Assembly (NCBI RefSeq): GCF_023920225.1
Contig: NZ_CP092587.1
Span: 3,065,709-3,129,708 of the forward strand
Source: Vibrio gazogenes
GTDB taxonomy: Bacteria > Pseudomonadota > Gammaproteobacteria > Enterobacterales > Vibrionaceae
Direction of reading: 5' to 3'
Length of the DNA stretch: 64,000 bases
Shown: in pieces, positions 10,297-23,851 of the stretch
Layout: each line of letters opens with the position of its first letter
Position numbering within the stretch: the first letter of the stretch is position 1
The notes under the pieces: generated by a model
The model's database searches: none
The model's input: the letters and a program-made list of their open reading frames with translations, nothing else
What the model was told of the DNA's origin: nothing
Translations under genes and position numbers: made by a program

Positions 10297-11238
10297 TCAC
10301 AACAAATCATTCAATGCAATACCAATTCCAATCCGCTGAGTATGGACATTATAATCAACCAAGCTTTCCCCATAACCATTAAAGTACTGCATATAAAATC
10401 TCAGATTATTAGCATCTTTTAATATTGGATAGCTCCAACTCAAACGTAATGCACCACGGTTATTTTTCTCCAAATTATCCCGGAGTAGTAAGGTAAAGCG
10501 ATGTTGACCGACACCATACAGAGAGACAAATTCAAAGTTCCCCATATAATGTTGGATATCTGGATTATCATCTCCCGATGTATCCGTCGGAGAACTCTTG
10601 TCTCGCTCAGGAATCCGCCACCACGTTTTCAGACTCAAAGCTAGTGGGCCATTATCAAAAACCATTTGACCATAAATTCGGTTCCAACTTCTTGATAATG
10701 TTCCAGATTGACCATTGGACTGATGGTTAATCCCCAATAACCATAAAGAGTTGGTCAAATTACCGATCTTCCAGTCATTATCAAATTGCATAAAGAGTTC
10801 TGGCTCATGAACAATCTCACGAAATGGTGATGAACTTCCCCTATTGTAAACTTGCCACCAGGACTGATTTGTATAGGCGAAATAAAGATCTCCCGTATCA
10901 CCAATTAAATGACTGGATATTGGCATCTTAAAACTAATCTGAAATTTTGCCTCATATTTATCCAGTGGTTTATGGTTAAATGTATCAACATCAGAATAAG
11001 GATCACTATTGGGATGTGGGTTATATGTAATAGGAAGTATGTAGTTTTCCTTATGGGGAATAATGACAAATTCTTTATTCTCTACTGACTTTTCTTCAGC
11101 AACCCTTTGCTCGATTAAAGACTCATCATTTATTCTCTCTTGATCTTTATTTTCCGCTGCTTGAAGGAGATGACAATAACCACAAAGCCCCAGAAAGATC
11201 AGAAGTAAATACTTAAAATAGCTATATATTCTTGTCAT
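10297..11238 (-). CDS. pldA: Outer membrane phospholipase A
   Basis: PldA (OMPLA) is an outer-membrane beta-barrel that dimerizes with calcium and hydrolyses misplaced phospholipids, maintaining lipid asymmetry. The 313-residue precursor has an N-terminal signal peptide (residues 1-28, hydrophobic core YLLLIFLGLCGYCHLL, cleavage near LQAA). The active-site block INHQSNGQSG contains the His and Ser of the catalytic triad, and SRSWNRIY supplies the Asn. Alternating aromatic/polar strands run to the C-terminus. Length and motifs fit an intact enzyme. It is convergent with the antiporter gene; upstream lies the terminator that precedes the IS element. Confidence 0.93.
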   Translation of the reverse strand: MTRIYSYFKYLLLIFLGLCGYCHLLQAAENKDQERINDESLIEQRVAEEKSVENKEFVIIPHKENYILPITYNPHPNSDPYSDVDTFNHKPLDKYEAKFQISFKMPISSHLIGDTGDLYFAYTNQSWWQVYNRGSSSPFREIVHEPELFMQFDNDWKIGNLTNSLWLLGINHQSNGQSGTLSRSWNRIYGQMVFDNGPLALSLKTWWRIPERDKSSPTDTSGDDNPDIQHYMGNFEFVSLYGVGQHRFTLLLRDNLEKNNRGALRLSWSYPILKDANNLRFYMQYFNGYGESLVDYNVHTQRIGIGIALNDLL

Positions 11239-11368
11239 TAATCAATATCTCTTCATCCAAATCAGCAAATAAACTAACATCATTTAACAGTAAAACAATA
11301 GCGTAGGTAGCAATTGTATTCTCAAAAACAGAAGACGCCTCACACCTTGATGTTGTTATAAAGCTAAC

Positions 11369-11392
11369 AAAAAAAACTGACATTACTGTCAG
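11369..11392 (-). terminator. Intrinsic terminator left of the IS element
   Basis: The stem CTGACA/TGTCAG with a TTAC loop is followed on the minus strand by eight T's. If the IS and one TA were removed it would lie 12-13 nt after the tRNA-Asp-like fragment, so it may be the original distal end of the rRNA operon transcript. Confidence 0.75.
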
Positions 11393-11399
11393 GGAATTA

Positions 11400-11416
11400 T
11401 ACCAATCGCACTAATT
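11400..11416. repeat. Left terminal inverted repeat of the IS630 element
   Basis: TACCAATCGCACTAATT is the perfect reverse complement of the right end at 12476-12492. It overlaps the last two bases of the transposase stop codon and is preceded by the target-site TA. Confidence 0.92.
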
Positions 11417-12441
11417 AATTGGTCAACATGGTCCAATCTCTAAAGCAGAGTGAAATGACTCTGCTTTTGTCTGCACAAAAACGATTCCAAGCACTACACA
11501 GCTTGTCGACAATATCGTCATAACATTCAAAACACCTATTGGCTATTTCGTTCTGACGTAACCAACTCCATACCTGCTCTATTGGATTCAGTTCCGGTGA
11601 ATAGGACGGTATATGAATGATAGTCACGTTCTTGAATGAATCGGCAAGATAACTTTGATGCCAACTGGCTTGATCCATGATGACGACAGCATGTTTGTCC
11701 GTGGGTGTTGATTGAGAAATGAGCCTGAGTTGCTCTTTCATTGCTTCCATGTTGCTCATCGGCACAACAATAGCTTCAGTTTCTCCGGTATTAACGCACA
11801 CCGCTCCAAAGAGGTACGCATACTCAAATTGCTGTTGTTGTACCGCTCTGGGGCGAGTCCCTTTTTCTGCCCATATTCGGGTGGTTGTGTTGCGCTGGCC
11901 AAATCTGGCTTCATCTTGAAACCAGATTTGAACATCTTTTAAAGCCACATGTCCTGGGATCTTAAGGATCGTTTCGATTTGGAATTTTTTTAAAAGCTTC
12001 TTGCGCTTCTACAGATTGCTTTGGGTGCTTTGAACGCGTTGTTATCCAAACTAAATCAAGCTTTCTCAATATTTTATAGATACCTGATAAGCTGTACGAT
12101 AGGCCAAATTCCTCATGTATGAATTCAATAATATCTGTTCCCTGTAGTCTTCCACCTTCAGGCTTAATCGCATTGGAAGTTATGTACAGCTTTAACTGAG
12201 ATAGCTGGTCTTCAGTCAGTCGTGGAGGACGGCCTGTATGCTGCTTTTCTACTAAGCCTTCAACACCGTTCTTCAAATAAGTCACCACCCAGTTATTGAC
12301 ACTGGTACGACTGACTTTTAAATATTTGGCGATCTGAGTGCGGCTTTTTCCATCCACGAAATGAGATATAGCAAGAAGTCTCGTACGCATCCTAGCATCA
12401 GATGTTTCACGAATAAGTTTTGGGAAGTCAGAGGTCATCAT
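11415..12441 (-). CDS. IS630-family transposase, two frames (+1 shift at an A7 run)
   Basis: The upstream frame encodes an N-terminal helix-turn-helix part (SRTQIAKYLKVSRTSVNNW) and stops at 11962. The downstream frame encodes the DDE catalytic part, with Asp in QDEARFG, Asp in VIMDQASWH and Glu in SPELNPIEQVW. The frames join at a run of seven A's (11985-11991). Dropping one A gives an uninterrupted product reading ...EAFKKFQIETILKIPGHVA.... This may be programmed slippage or an inactivating mutation. I prefer the ATG at 12441 (MMTSDF) because AGGAG lies 5 nt before it, over the in-frame ATG at 12465. The combined length, about 340 residues, fits the family. Confidence 0.88.
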
Positions 12442-12475
12442 ATCAGCTCCTATTGAAGTTGACATTAGATCATAA

Positions 12476-12492
12476 AATTAGTGCGATTGGTA
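12476..12492. repeat. Right terminal inverted repeat of the IS630 element
   Basis: AATTAGTGCGATTGGTA is the perfect reverse complement of the left end and is followed by the duplicated TA. The transposase promoter region lies just inside. Confidence 0.92.
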
Positions 12493-12514
12493 TAACCCAC
12501 TGAACGACCGCGCC
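12493..12514 (-). pseudogene. 5' fragment of a tRNA-Asp-like gene
   Basis: On the minus strand these 22 nt match the first 22 nt of the intact tRNA-Asp 88 nt upstream at 19 of 22 positions, covering the acceptor 5' strand, D-stem and part of the D-loop (GTTCAGT core). The match ends at the IS junction and does not resume on the other side of the IS, where a terminator follows instead. The fragment therefore predates the IS or arose by recombination in the rRNA operon tail. Confidence 0.55.
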
Positions 12515-12562
12515 ACTCGGACTATCGATGAAACAATAGGAATCGGTCTTTACGCCAAATAC

Positions 12563-12592
12563 AAAAAAACCTTGGTATCACGACCAAGGTTT
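12563..12592 (-). terminator. rRNA operon terminator after tRNA-Asp
   Basis: The stem AAACCTTGG(T)/(A)CCAAGGTTT with a 6-nt loop lies about 10 nt past the tRNA-Asp 3' end. On the minus strand it is followed by a run of T's. It is a typical strong intrinsic terminator for the rRNA operon. Confidence 0.85.
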
Positions 12593-12601
12593 CAAAATAA
12601 G

Positions 12602-12678
12602 TGGCGGAGCGGACGGGACTCGAACCCGCGACCCCCGGCGTGACAGGCCGGTATTCTAACCAACTGAACTACCGCTCC
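12602..12678 (-). tRNA. tRNA-Asp (GTC)
   Basis: A 77-nt cloverleaf with an encoded CCA end. It starts GGAGCGGTAGTTCAGTTGG, has the anticodon loop CTGTCAC (anticodon GTC) and the T-loop GGTTCGAGTCC. It is the distal gene of the rRNA operon, 163 nt after the 5S gene. Confidence 0.97.
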
Positions 12679-12691
12679 ACAAATAACTGCC

Positions 12692-12729
12692 TCTCAATAA
12701 AGTCTTACAATCTCATTGCTTTATTGAGA
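12692..12729 (-). other. RNA hairpin in the 5S - tRNA-Asp spacer
   Basis: An 11-bp perfect stem, TCTCAATAAAG/CTTTATTGAGA, with a 16-nt loop lies 13 nt before tRNA-Asp. It lacks a T-tract, so it is more likely a processing stem (RNase III/E type) than a terminator. Confidence 0.5.
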
Positions 12730-12841
12730 CGTTTGTCGCTGTGCGATGAGAATTTTGAAGTGAGACGCGCAGTGTGCAAGTGCACATGAGCATCGCAGCT
12801 ATCAAAAGCATCAAGCTTCAGTAGACAAACGATAAATTAAA

Positions 12842-12959
12842 GCCTGGCGATGTCCTACTCTCACATGGGGAGACCCCACACTACCATCGGCGCTGTTTCG
12901 TTTCACGACTGAGTTCGGCATGGAGTCAGGTGGGTCCAAAACGCTATCGTCGCCAAGCA
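12842..12959 (-). rRNA. 5S ribosomal RNA
   Basis: The minus-strand sequence starts TGCTTGGCGACGATAGCG and ends GGACATCGCCAGGC, about 118 nt, with pairing 5' and 3' ends. It has the usual Vibrio 5S body. It lies about 80 nt downstream of the 23S gene. Confidence 0.95.
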
Positions 12960-13039
12960 AATTCTTTCAATTCGAAAAGCTGATTCTCTCTACACAATCA
13001 AGTCTCTTACTGAGCCCTAAAACCCCTTCGGTGTTGTAT

Positions 13040-15927
<2,888 letters not shown>

Positions 15928-16156
15928 ATACAACCCGAAGAAGTTTCGAGCTGCATATCAGTAACCTAGGTGTCTCTCATTATTTTACATGAGCGAGAGA
16001 CTGGTTTTGCCGGACTCAATTGAATAGACACTAAATTGTGTCATTCCAAGAACACTTGATTGTGTTGGTCTTTCTCTTTCGAGAAAGTATTGAGAACTTT
16101 TACAAATAATCGTCTGTTTCCAAAGAAACACACATTATTTTGTCAGCTTTCCAAAT

Positions 16157-16168
16157 TGTTAAAGAGCA
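16157..16168 (-). promoter_or_regulatory. rrn boxA in the 16S-23S spacer
   Basis: TGCTCTTTAACA on the minus strand is identical to the canonical rRNA boxA antitermination element bound by NusB/S10. It sits between tRNA-Ala and 23S. The rest of the 298-nt spacer (15928-16225) shows no gene; it holds the 23S 5' processing flank. Confidence 0.85.
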
Positions 16169-16225
16169 AAGATTTTGTATATTACAAAACCATTTTTAAA
16201 GATTCTGTCTAAAAACCCTTAAAGA

Positions 16226-16301
16226 TGGTGGAGCTATGCGGGATCGAACCGCAGACCTCCTGCGTGCAAGGCAGGCGCTCTCCCAGCTGAGCTATAGCCC
16301 C
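16226..16301 (-). tRNA. tRNA-Ala (TGC)
   Basis: A 76-nt cloverleaf with an encoded CCA. It starts GGGGCTATAGCTCAGCTGGG, has the anticodon loop CTTGCAC (TGC) and the T-loop GGTTCGATCCC. It lies in the 16S-23S spacer after tRNA-Ile. Confidence 0.97.
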
Positions 16302-16396
16302 ATCTTTAGAGATAAATCATTGAAGAGCAAGGCAGTTTTCGAGGACGTGTATCGTTTATACACGACGAGGAAACTAACGCCGCTATTCGAAGATTT

Positions 16397-16473
16397 TGGT
16401 GGGTCTGAGTGGACTTGAACCACCGACCTCTCGCTTATCAGGCGAACGCTCTAACCACCTGAGCTACAGACCC
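16397..16473 (-). tRNA. tRNA-Ile (GAT)
   Basis: A 77-nt cloverleaf with an encoded CCA. It starts GGGTCTGTAGCTCAGGTGG, has the anticodon loop CTGATAA (GAT) and the T-loop GGTTCAAGTCC. It is the first tRNA of the 16S-23S spacer. Confidence 0.97.
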
Positions 16474-16535
16474 AAACTCTCTTTGCTTATAAACCAAATC
16501 AATCTGTGTGGACACTCATCCAAAATATCTCTTCG

Positions 16536-18077
<1,542 letters not shown>

Positions 18078-18304
18078 AAGTTTTTGTGACACCGAAGTGT
18101 CGGCTCAATGAATACTGCTTTTCGTCTCCGCTTTTTAAAAAAGCAGAAGCAAAAAGTCACATTACATACGTAATGCTGAATTGACTGTGCTCTTGTCAGA
18201 TAACAGTAAACTGCTTTCCAACTTGATATTGGTCACTCGGTTCATTGATAAAATCTTATTGGATATTTATCGACGAGTGCCCACACAGATTGATTGGTCT
18301 ATAT

Positions 18305-18316
18305 TGTTAAAGAGCA
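18305..18316 (-). promoter_or_regulatory. rrn leader boxA
   Basis: TGCTCTTTAACA on the minus strand lies between P2 and 16S, identical to the second copy in the internal spacer. It is the entry site for the rRNA antitermination complex. Confidence 0.88.
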
Positions 18317-18351
18317 ACTCTTCAGAACATTTACCGTTTGAAGAGGCGGCT

Positions 18352-18379
18352 ATTCTAGCGAGATAAATCTTGGTGTCAA
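18352..18379 (-). promoter_or_regulatory. rRNA promoter P2
   Basis: TTGACA (18374-18379) and TAGAAT (18352-18357) are separated by 16 nt on the minus strand, 275 nt before 16S. The 16-nt spacing and consensus -35 are typical of rrn promoters. Confidence 0.85.
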
Positions 18380-18467
18380 ACACTTTTTTCAGATTGTATC
18401 CACATTCTTTATAACCTTGTTGACGTTGCTCAAATTCCGTAGAAGCCTTGCCTGTCAACGAGTGCGC

Positions 18468-18495
18468 ATTATAGAGATCCAGTTCACATCCGCAA
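18468..18495 (-). promoter_or_regulatory. rRNA promoter P1 with GC-rich discriminator
   Basis: TTGCGG (18490-18495), a 16-nt spacer and a perfect TATAAT (18468-18473) are followed by the GC-rich discriminator GCGC, the feature that confers stringent (ppGpp/DksA) control. An A/T-rich UP-element-like tract (ATTTTTTGGAAAAAAAG) lies just upstream. The rest of the 18078-18683 gap is leader and UP-element DNA with no gene. Confidence 0.85.
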
Positions 18496-18643
18496 GTCTT
18501 TTTTTCCAAAAAATGTAAAAATAACAGTTAATCGATGAATAAACCTCCAATGGCTTGTTTATACCAATTTACTCAAAGATAAGTCACAAGTTATCCACAG
18601 AATTATCCTTTTTGACATGGATGGGATATAAAAAGAGAGATAT

Positions 18644-18671
18644 AAAAAAAGCTGCAATCGCAGCTTTTTTT
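18644..18671. terminator. Terminator after cysH
   Basis: The 12-bp stem AAAAAAAGCTGC/GCAGCTTTTTTT with an AATC loop lies 12 nt past the cysH stop. A/T tracts on both sides allow it to act on either strand. It insulates the rRNA promoters downstream from the cys operon. Confidence 0.85.
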
Positions 18672-18683
18672 ATTCAGTGAAGG

Positions 18684-19460
18684 TTAAATACCTGAGCCAT
18701 GAGATTCACCATCATCTTCATGAAGCCCACATTCTCTTTTCAAACCAAAGAAGCGTGTTTCTTCTTCTGACATACCGGGCTCCCATTTTTGAGTGGTATG
18801 CACGTCACCGACAGAGAGATAACCTTCATCCCATAGCGGATGATAAGGCAAGTCATATTCTTTCAGATAATAATGAACATCTTTATTCGTCCAATCGATC
18901 ACTGGCAAGAATTTAAAAACACCATTCTGGATCGCAAGCACCGGTAGATGAGCACGAGATTTCGACTGCTCACGACGCAGTCCAGAGAACCAAGTACCAA
19001 CTTCCAGCTCTTTCAGTGCTCTTCTCATCGGTTCAACTTTATTGAGTCGGTTGTATTTCTCAATCCCCTCAACGTCCTGTTCCCACAACTTGCCGTAACG
19101 AGCTTCCTGCCAAGCAGGTGTAAGCGCCGCACGATATATTTTCAGATTGAGGTTCAACCTTTCCGTCAACAAGTCAATAAACTGATATGTTTCAGGAAAC
19201 ATATATCCTGTATCAGTCAGGATCACCGGAACATCATTTTTAACTTGAGAAACCAGATGTAACATCAATGCAGCTTGAATACCAAAACTAGAAGAGACTG
19301 CAAATGTTCCCTGTAAGTTCTCAAATGCCCAAATGATCCTTTCTTGAGCTGACAAACTTTCCAGATACCCGTTCAATTCAGCCAAGTGCAGCGACTGCTC
19401 CACTTTTGTCATACTGAGTAACTCAGCAAGCTGGGGCTGATATAACATATTATCAGGCAT
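18684..19460 (-). CDS. cysH: Phosphoadenylyl-sulfate (PAPS) reductase
   Basis: CysH reduces PAPS to sulfite with thioredoxin in cytosolic sulfate assimilation. The PP-loop-type nucleotide site [12 protein letters not shown] is near the N-terminus. The C-terminal ECGLHEDDG contains the catalytic Cys motif of the thioredoxin-dependent enzymes, without the extra Cys pairs of the iron-sulfur APS reductases. I place the start at ATG 19458-19460 (258 residues): it overlaps the cysI stop (ATGCCTGA, 8 nt) and has AGAGGGA upstream, whereas a longer frame to 19502 lies entirely inside cysI. It is the last gene of cysJIH. Confidence 0.95.
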   Translation of the reverse strand: MPDNMLYQPQLAELLSMTKVEQSLHLAELNGYLESLSAQERIIWAFENLQGTFAVSSSFGIQAALMLHLVSQVKNDVPVILTDTGYMFPETYQFIDLLTERLNLNLKIYRAALTPAWQEARYGKLWEQDVEGIEKYNRLNKVEPMRRALKELEVGTWFSGLRREQSKSRAHLPVLAIQNGVFKFLPVIDWTNKDVHYYLKEYDLPYHPLWDEGYLSVGDVHTTQKWEPGMSEEETRFFGLKRECGLHEDDGESHGSGI

Positions 19461-21186
19461 AGAAATCCCTCTTTGAGATGACGACTTCGTCAATGATTCC
19501 ACTTCGAATCACGAAGTCACCAAAATATTCACCGTCATTACGCTCTGTCGCCCAACGTCCTACTAATTGGTCGAGCTCTGCTAATATCTGTCGTTCTGTA
19601 ATATTTTCTTTGTACATTTTCGGGATGCGCGTACCTGCGCGATTTCCACCAAGATGCAGGTTATAACGCCCCGGCGCTTTTCCGACGAGTCCAACTTCCG
19701 CGAGCATGGCTCGGCCACATCCATTGGGACAGCCGGTGACGCGCAAAATGATATTCTCATCTTCTCCTAACTGATGTTTTTCCAGAATACCTTCAACATC
19801 GGTGACAAATTCAGGTAAGAAACGTTCAGCCTCAGCCATGGCTAACGGGCATGTTGGGAATGCAACACACGCCATTGAATTCTTGCGTTGTTCACTCACA
19901 CCGTCATCCATCAAACCATGCGCTTTGGCAATTAATTCAATCTGCTCTTTTTGCTCAGCGGTAACCCCAGCGACAATCAGATTTTGATTGGCGGTCATCC
20001 GGAAGTCTCCCTGATGGATTTTCGCGATTTCAGCAACACCTGTCTTTAATGGCTTACCCGGATAATCCAGTAGCCGCCCATTTTCAATAAAGAGGGTCAG
20101 ATGGAATTTGCCATCAATCCCTTCTACCCATCCGATACGATCACCACGACTGGTGAACTCGTAAGGTCGGCTTTCTGCAAAATGGGTACCGGCCCTTTTT
20201 TCAACTTCAGCCTTAAATACGTCGATACCAACGCGATCTAATGTGTACTTAGTCTTCGCGTTCTTACGGTTAGAACGGTTTCCCCAATCTCTCTGTGTCG
20301 AGACAACCGCGGCAGCAACATCGAGTGTCTTTTCCAGCGGGATGAAGCCAAAATCATCTGCACGACGAGGATAGGTTGAAGTATCACCATGCGTCATCGC
20401 TAAACCGCCACCCACCAGCACATTGAATCCAATCAACTTGCCAGCTTCAGCAATCGCCACAAAATTTAAATCATTCGCGTGCACATCAATGTCATTATGC
20501 GGTGGAATCACAACGGTTGTTTTAAACTTCCGGGGTAAATAGTTACTTCCCAGAATCGGTTCTTCATCCGTTGTTTCCAGTTTTTCGCCATCCAGCCATA
20601 TTTCAGCATAAGCCCGGGTTTTCGGCAGTAAATGCTCACTTATTTTCTTCGCCCATTCATAAGCTTCTTGATGAAGTTCTGATTCAACCGAGTTCGATGT
20701 ACACAGCACGTTACGGTTTACATCACCGGCAGTAGCAATCGAATCAATCCCGGTTTTATTGAGCATCTGATGCATCATTTTAATTTGAGGCTTCAGCACA
20801 CCATGAAACTGAAAGGTTTGCCGGGTCGTCAGACGGATACTGCCATATAGCGTATGTTCCGTTGCAAACTGGTCGATCGCGAGCCATTGTTGAGGCTGAA
20901 TAATGCCACCGGGCATCCGAGCACGAAGCATCACATTATGCATCGGTTCCAGCTTCTGTTTTGTCCGCTCAGCCCGAATATCACGATCATCCTGCTGATA
21001 CATCCCGTGAAACCGGATCAACTGAAAGTTATCTGCCGTAAATCCACCGGTAAGCGGATCCTGAAGATCTTGCGTGATCGTGCCACGTAAAAAATTACTC
21101 TCTCTCTTCAGGCGCTCGTTATCAGACAATGGCCCCAGCACTTGTCCCAATACTTCTTGGTCTTTGGTTTCTTGATTCGCACTCAT
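19453..21186 (-). CDS. cysI: Sulfite reductase (NADPH), hemoprotein beta subunit
   Basis: CysI carries the siroheme and 4Fe-4S centre that reduces sulfite to sulfide with six electrons from CysJ. The 577 residues fit the family. The cluster ligands are visible as two Cys pairs, [11 protein letters not shown] and [12 protein letters not shown], in the C-terminal third. Siroheme-binding basic runs ([12 protein letters not shown] and NVLCTSNS) lie in the N-terminal half. It overlaps the cysJ stop by one base (TAATG), indicating translational coupling, and overlaps cysH by 8 nt. Confidence 0.97.
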   Translation of the reverse strand: MSANQETKDQEVLGQVLGPLSDNERLKRESNFLRGTITQDLQDPLTGGFTADNFQLIRFHGMYQQDDRDIRAERTKQKLEPMHNVMLRARMPGGIIQPQQWLAIDQFATEHTLYGSIRLTTRQTFQFHGVLKPQIKMMHQMLNKTGIDSIATAGDVNRNVLCTSNSVESELHQEAYEWAKKISEHLLPKTRAYAEIWLDGEKLETTDEEPILGSNYLPRKFKTTVVIPPHNDIDVHANDLNFVAIAEAGKLIGFNVLVGGGLAMTHGDTSTYPRRADDFGFIPLEKTLDVAAAVVSTQRDWGNRSNRKNAKTKYTLDRVGIDVFKAEVEKRAGTHFAESRPYEFTSRGDRIGWVEGIDGKFHLTLFIENGRLLDYPGKPLKTGVAEIAKIHQGDFRMTANQNLIVAGVTAEQKEQIELIAKAHGLMDDGVSEQRKNSMACVAFPTCPLAMAEAERFLPEFVTDVEGILEKHQLGEDENIILRVTGCPNGCGRAMLAEVGLVGKAPGRYNLHLGGNRAGTRIPKMYKENITERQILAELDQLVGRWATERNDGEYFGDFVIRSGIIDEVVISKRDFYA

Positions 21187-23039
21187 TAGTAGACATCCCT
21201 TTGATAACGTTTCGCTTTACGGAGTTCGTTGACATATTCTTCAGCTTGTTCCCGACCCAAACCGCCTTGCTGTTCGGCAATCGTAATCAAGGCTTCGTGA
21301 ACATCTTTTGCCATATGGGTTGCATCACCACAGACATAGAGATAGGCCCCACTCTGTAACCATTCCCAAATCTGCTCGGCTTTTTCCAGCAAGCGATGCT
21401 GAACGTAAACTTTTTCGGCCTGATCGCGGCTAAACGCAACATCCATCTGAGTGAGAGCACCTGACTTCAGATATTTCTGCCATTCAACCTGATAGAGAAA
21501 ATCTTGCGTGAATGTCCGGTCACCGAAGAACAACCAACTTTTCCCTGAAGCGCCACGGTTATCTCTTTCCTGAATAAAGCTTCTAAATGGCGCAATCCCC
21601 GTTCCCGGCCCCACCATGATGATTGCAGTATCATCATCCTGAGGAAGTTTGAAGTTATTATTATGCTCAATGAAAACTTTGATGTTGTCGCCTTCTTCAA
21701 GACGATGCGTCAAAAATCCGGAGGCGCCTCCCTGACGGGCTTCACCATTTTGGTCATATTCAACCACCCCAACCGTCAGATGAACTTCTTCATCGACTTC
21801 ACTTTGACTGGATGCGATGGAATAGAGACGAGGGGTCAAACGGCGTAGTAGTCCTACTAATTCATCTGCCGATAACTGCACAGCGGCTTGTTTTAACACG
21901 TCAATAATCTGTGTATGCGCGGAATACTCACGCAGTTTATCTTTATCTTCGACAAGCTCTTTCAAGAATGTCGATTCAGATAACGCCGCCACCCGAGTAA
22001 TCAACTGAGGATTGGATGAGGTAATTTCGAACTGGCGAATTAAAGCACTGTGAACCGAAATACTTTCACCATCAACTTCGACACTCTCCACGCCAGATAA
22101 TCCGACACAGCTCAAAATCTGGCTGGATAAGTCAGCATCATTTTCATACCAAACCCCTAATGCATCGCCCGGTTGATAAGTAATTCCTGATCCTTCAAGG
22201 TCAATTTCAACATGGCGAACATCTTTACCCGAATCGCGGCCGGTAATTTTCTGATTGGTCAGCAACGTCGCAGTATAAGGTTTCAGCTTGGTATATTCGG
22301 CCGTAGCACCGCCTGCGGAATGAATCGGTAGCGGCACAACCTCACCCTGTCCTTCCGACATCGATTCTTTAAGAATCCCCAGCGCTTGTTGACGCCACTC
22401 TGCTGCCGGAGCGTCATAGTCCACGTCACAGTCAACCCGTTCCAAAAACGGTTTTGCACCCAATTTAGCGAGGAAAGCATCAAAATCTTTACCCGTCTGG
22501 CAGAAGAACTCATAGCTTGAGTCACCCAGACCAATCACACCATACTGTAGATTCGGTAGTTTCGGCGCTTTTTTGGACTGTAAGAATTCATGCAGCTCAA
22601 GAGCATTATCAGGCGCTTCACCTTCACCGTTGGTTGAAGCCACGATGACAACATGGGTTTCCTTGGCAAGATCTTTACCTTTGTAATCACTGGCATCAAA
22701 AATCTGTACCGGCAGCCCCTGTGCTTGTGCCTCATGTTCCAGTGCTTCGGCAACCCCTTTTGCATTCCCGGTTTGGGAAGCATAAATAATAGTGAGTTTA
22801 TCGGCAGGTTTTGCGGCAGCAAGCGGAGACATCGTCGCCGCACCGGCAACCTCACCAGTCTGAGACTGACTCAATCCCCAGAAATATCCGCTGACCCAAG
22901 CTAATTGCTGCGGCGACAGTTGTGAAACACTGTGTTGCAACTGATTAAGTTGCGTATCGTTGAGTGGACTAGAAAATAAACCACTCTGGTTAGAAATATT
23001 ATTGTTAGCTGAAGACATCGTCACGACTTCCCTATTCAT
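21186..23039 (-). CDS. cysJ: Sulfite reductase (NADPH), flavoprotein alpha subunit
   Basis: CysJ passes electrons from NADPH through FAD and FMN to CysI. The 617 residues contain a flavodoxin-like domain ([14 protein letters not shown] near residue 90), a connecting/FAD domain ([11 protein letters not shown]) and an NADPH-binding domain ([16 protein letters not shown]), ending in the conserved RYQRDVY. The longest start is ATG 23039; an in-frame ATG at 23018 (MSSANNN) is an alternative and AGGGA precedes it by about 10 nt. It heads the cysJIH operon. No clear CysB site was recognised in the 83-nt gap upstream. Confidence 0.96.
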   Translation of the reverse strand: MNREVVTMSSANNNISNQSGLFSSPLNDTQLNQLQHSVSQLSPQQLAWVSGYFWGLSQSQTGEVAGAATMSPLAAAKPADKLTIIYASQTGNAKGVAEALEHEAQAQGLPVQIFDASDYKGKDLAKETHVVIVASTNGEGEAPDNALELHEFLQSKKAPKLPNLQYGVIGLGDSSYEFFCQTGKDFDAFLAKLGAKPFLERVDCDVDYDAPAAEWRQQALGILKESMSEGQGEVVPLPIHSAGGATAEYTKLKPYTATLLTNQKITGRDSGKDVRHVEIDLEGSGITYQPGDALGVWYENDADLSSQILSCVGLSGVESVEVDGESISVHSALIRQFEITSSNPQLITRVAALSESTFLKELVEDKDKLREYSAHTQIIDVLKQAAVQLSADELVGLLRRLTPRLYSIASSQSEVDEEVHLTVGVVEYDQNGEARQGGASGFLTHRLEEGDNIKVFIEHNNNFKLPQDDDTAIIMVGPGTGIAPFRSFIQERDNRGASGKSWLFFGDRTFTQDFLYQVEWQKYLKSGALTQMDVAFSRDQAEKVYVQHRLLEKAEQIWEWLQSGAYLYVCGDATHMAKDVHEALITIAEQQGGLGREQAEEYVNELRKAKRYQRDVY

Positions 23040-23122
23040 TGCATGACGATAGAGTAACCAAGCTCACTAATAACAAGAAAGAATAGATGAGAATGTTTTA
23101 TAACTTTTGGGAGTAAGAAAGA

Positions 23123-23359
23123 CTATAACTCAAGAGATTCGATTCGGACTTGTTTAAAACCGACATCCATTGCGGATTTAGAAGCCATATCTAAATTGGT
23201 GTAATGGCACTCTTCGCCATCGTCATCGGTTAACAGAATAAAAGGTCCGTGCGCGTGTCTGAACTCAACAATCCACATACCATTGTCAGAAAAAGGCTCG
23301 ACAATCGCTTCCACCAAAAGGTTTTCCCGATACAGGGCCCTCAGTTCTTCAAGCGTCAT
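23123..23359 (-). CDS. Small conserved-looking protein of unknown function
   Basis: A 78-residue acidic, mixed alpha/beta protein beginning MTLEELRALYRENLL and ending VRIESLEL, with a central GPFILLTDDDGEECHYTNLD. I chose the ATG at 23359 because GGAGG lies 8 nt upstream; in-frame ATGs at 23389 and 23374 lack this. There is no signal peptide, membrane segment or recognised motif. It lies upstream of cysJ on the same strand (83-nt gap), so it may be co-transcribed, but nothing in it suggests a sulfur role. I do not recognise the family. Confidence 0.7.
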   Translation of the reverse strand: MTLEELRALYRENLLVEAIVEPFSDNGMWIVEFRHAHGPFILLTDDDGEECHYTNLDMASKSAMDVGFKQVRIESLEL

Positions 23360-23494
23360 CTCTTGTTCCTCCATGCTGATCACCAACACGCTTATTTCAT
23401 CATGGAAGATGATGGACGAAAAGTTAAGCTTTTACCGATAAATATATAAAAATAAAATATAAAAATATTAATTAATAACTAAAGGAAATAGCAA

Positions 23495-23695
23495 CTATGC
23501 ATATTTCTTAAATAACCAAATACCAAGCACAATCACGAGTAACCAAGGCAGCATCTTAATCAACATGGCGAACATACCAAATGCCAAGACAAACAAGAAT
23601 GACAAGCCAATCGACAACATAATCCCAAACAGCGTCACACCTGTAAAAAATAGCACGCCTGCAAAGATCAACAAATACAGCAGTTCAACCATCAT
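23495..23695 (-). CDS. pspG: Phage shock protein G
   Basis: PspG is a small inner-membrane effector of the phage-shock envelope-stress response. The 66-residue protein has two hydrophobic segments (residues 3-45) and the family-like run FGMFAMLIKMLPWLLVIVLG, aligning with the E. coli PspG core MLALMIKLLPWLL. It is shorter than E. coli PspG because the soluble tail after the second helix is missing. Support comes from context: E. coli pspG also neighbours dusA, and a sigma-54-like promoter lies 40-55 nt upstream, as expected for PspF control. Confidence 0.85.
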   Translation of the reverse strand: MMVELLYLLIFAGVLFFTGVTLFGIMLSIGLSFLFVLAFGMFAMLIKMLPWLLVIVLGIWLFKKYA

Positions 23696-23734
23696 TATTT
23701 TCCTTTATTTTCCCAGCTTTATTTTCTATGAATA

Positions 23735-23750
23735 AGCAGAAATCAGGCCA
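23735..23750 (-). promoter_or_regulatory. Sigma-54 (-24/-12) promoter of pspG
   Basis: TGGCCTGATTTCTGCT on the minus strand has the invariant GG and GC dinucleotides at the exact 12-bp offset of the TGGCAC-N5-TTGCW consensus. It lies about 40 nt before the pspG start, as expected for the PspF/sigma-54 regulon. I did not map upstream PspF sites. Confidence 0.65.
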
Positions 23751-23851
23751 ACTCAACACAACCTGAACCCACTGATTTTCCGAGCCTCAGAATAACCTTA
23801 TGCCAAATCAATCGCTGACAATTGGTCAATCTAACGAATCTCAGGTCAAAT

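Larger units (their letters stand above)
11400..12492 (-). mobile_element. IS630-family insertion sequence (1093 bp, complete ends)
   Basis: The element is bounded by perfect 17-bp terminal inverted repeats, TACCAATCGCACTAATT (left, 11400-11416) and its complement (right, 12476-12492). It is flanked by a TA on each side (11398-11399 and 12493-12494), the hallmark of IS630/Tc1-mariner insertion. It carries a single transposase locus on the minus strand in two overlapping frames. It landed between pldA and the rRNA operon, directly against a tRNA-Asp-like fragment. Intact ends and duplicated target suggest a recent insertion. Confidence 0.93.

Noticed and set aside
18267..18509. An 80-codon minus-strand frame
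   Set aside because: It covers rRNA promoters P1/P2 and the leader boxA; no ribosome site was seen.
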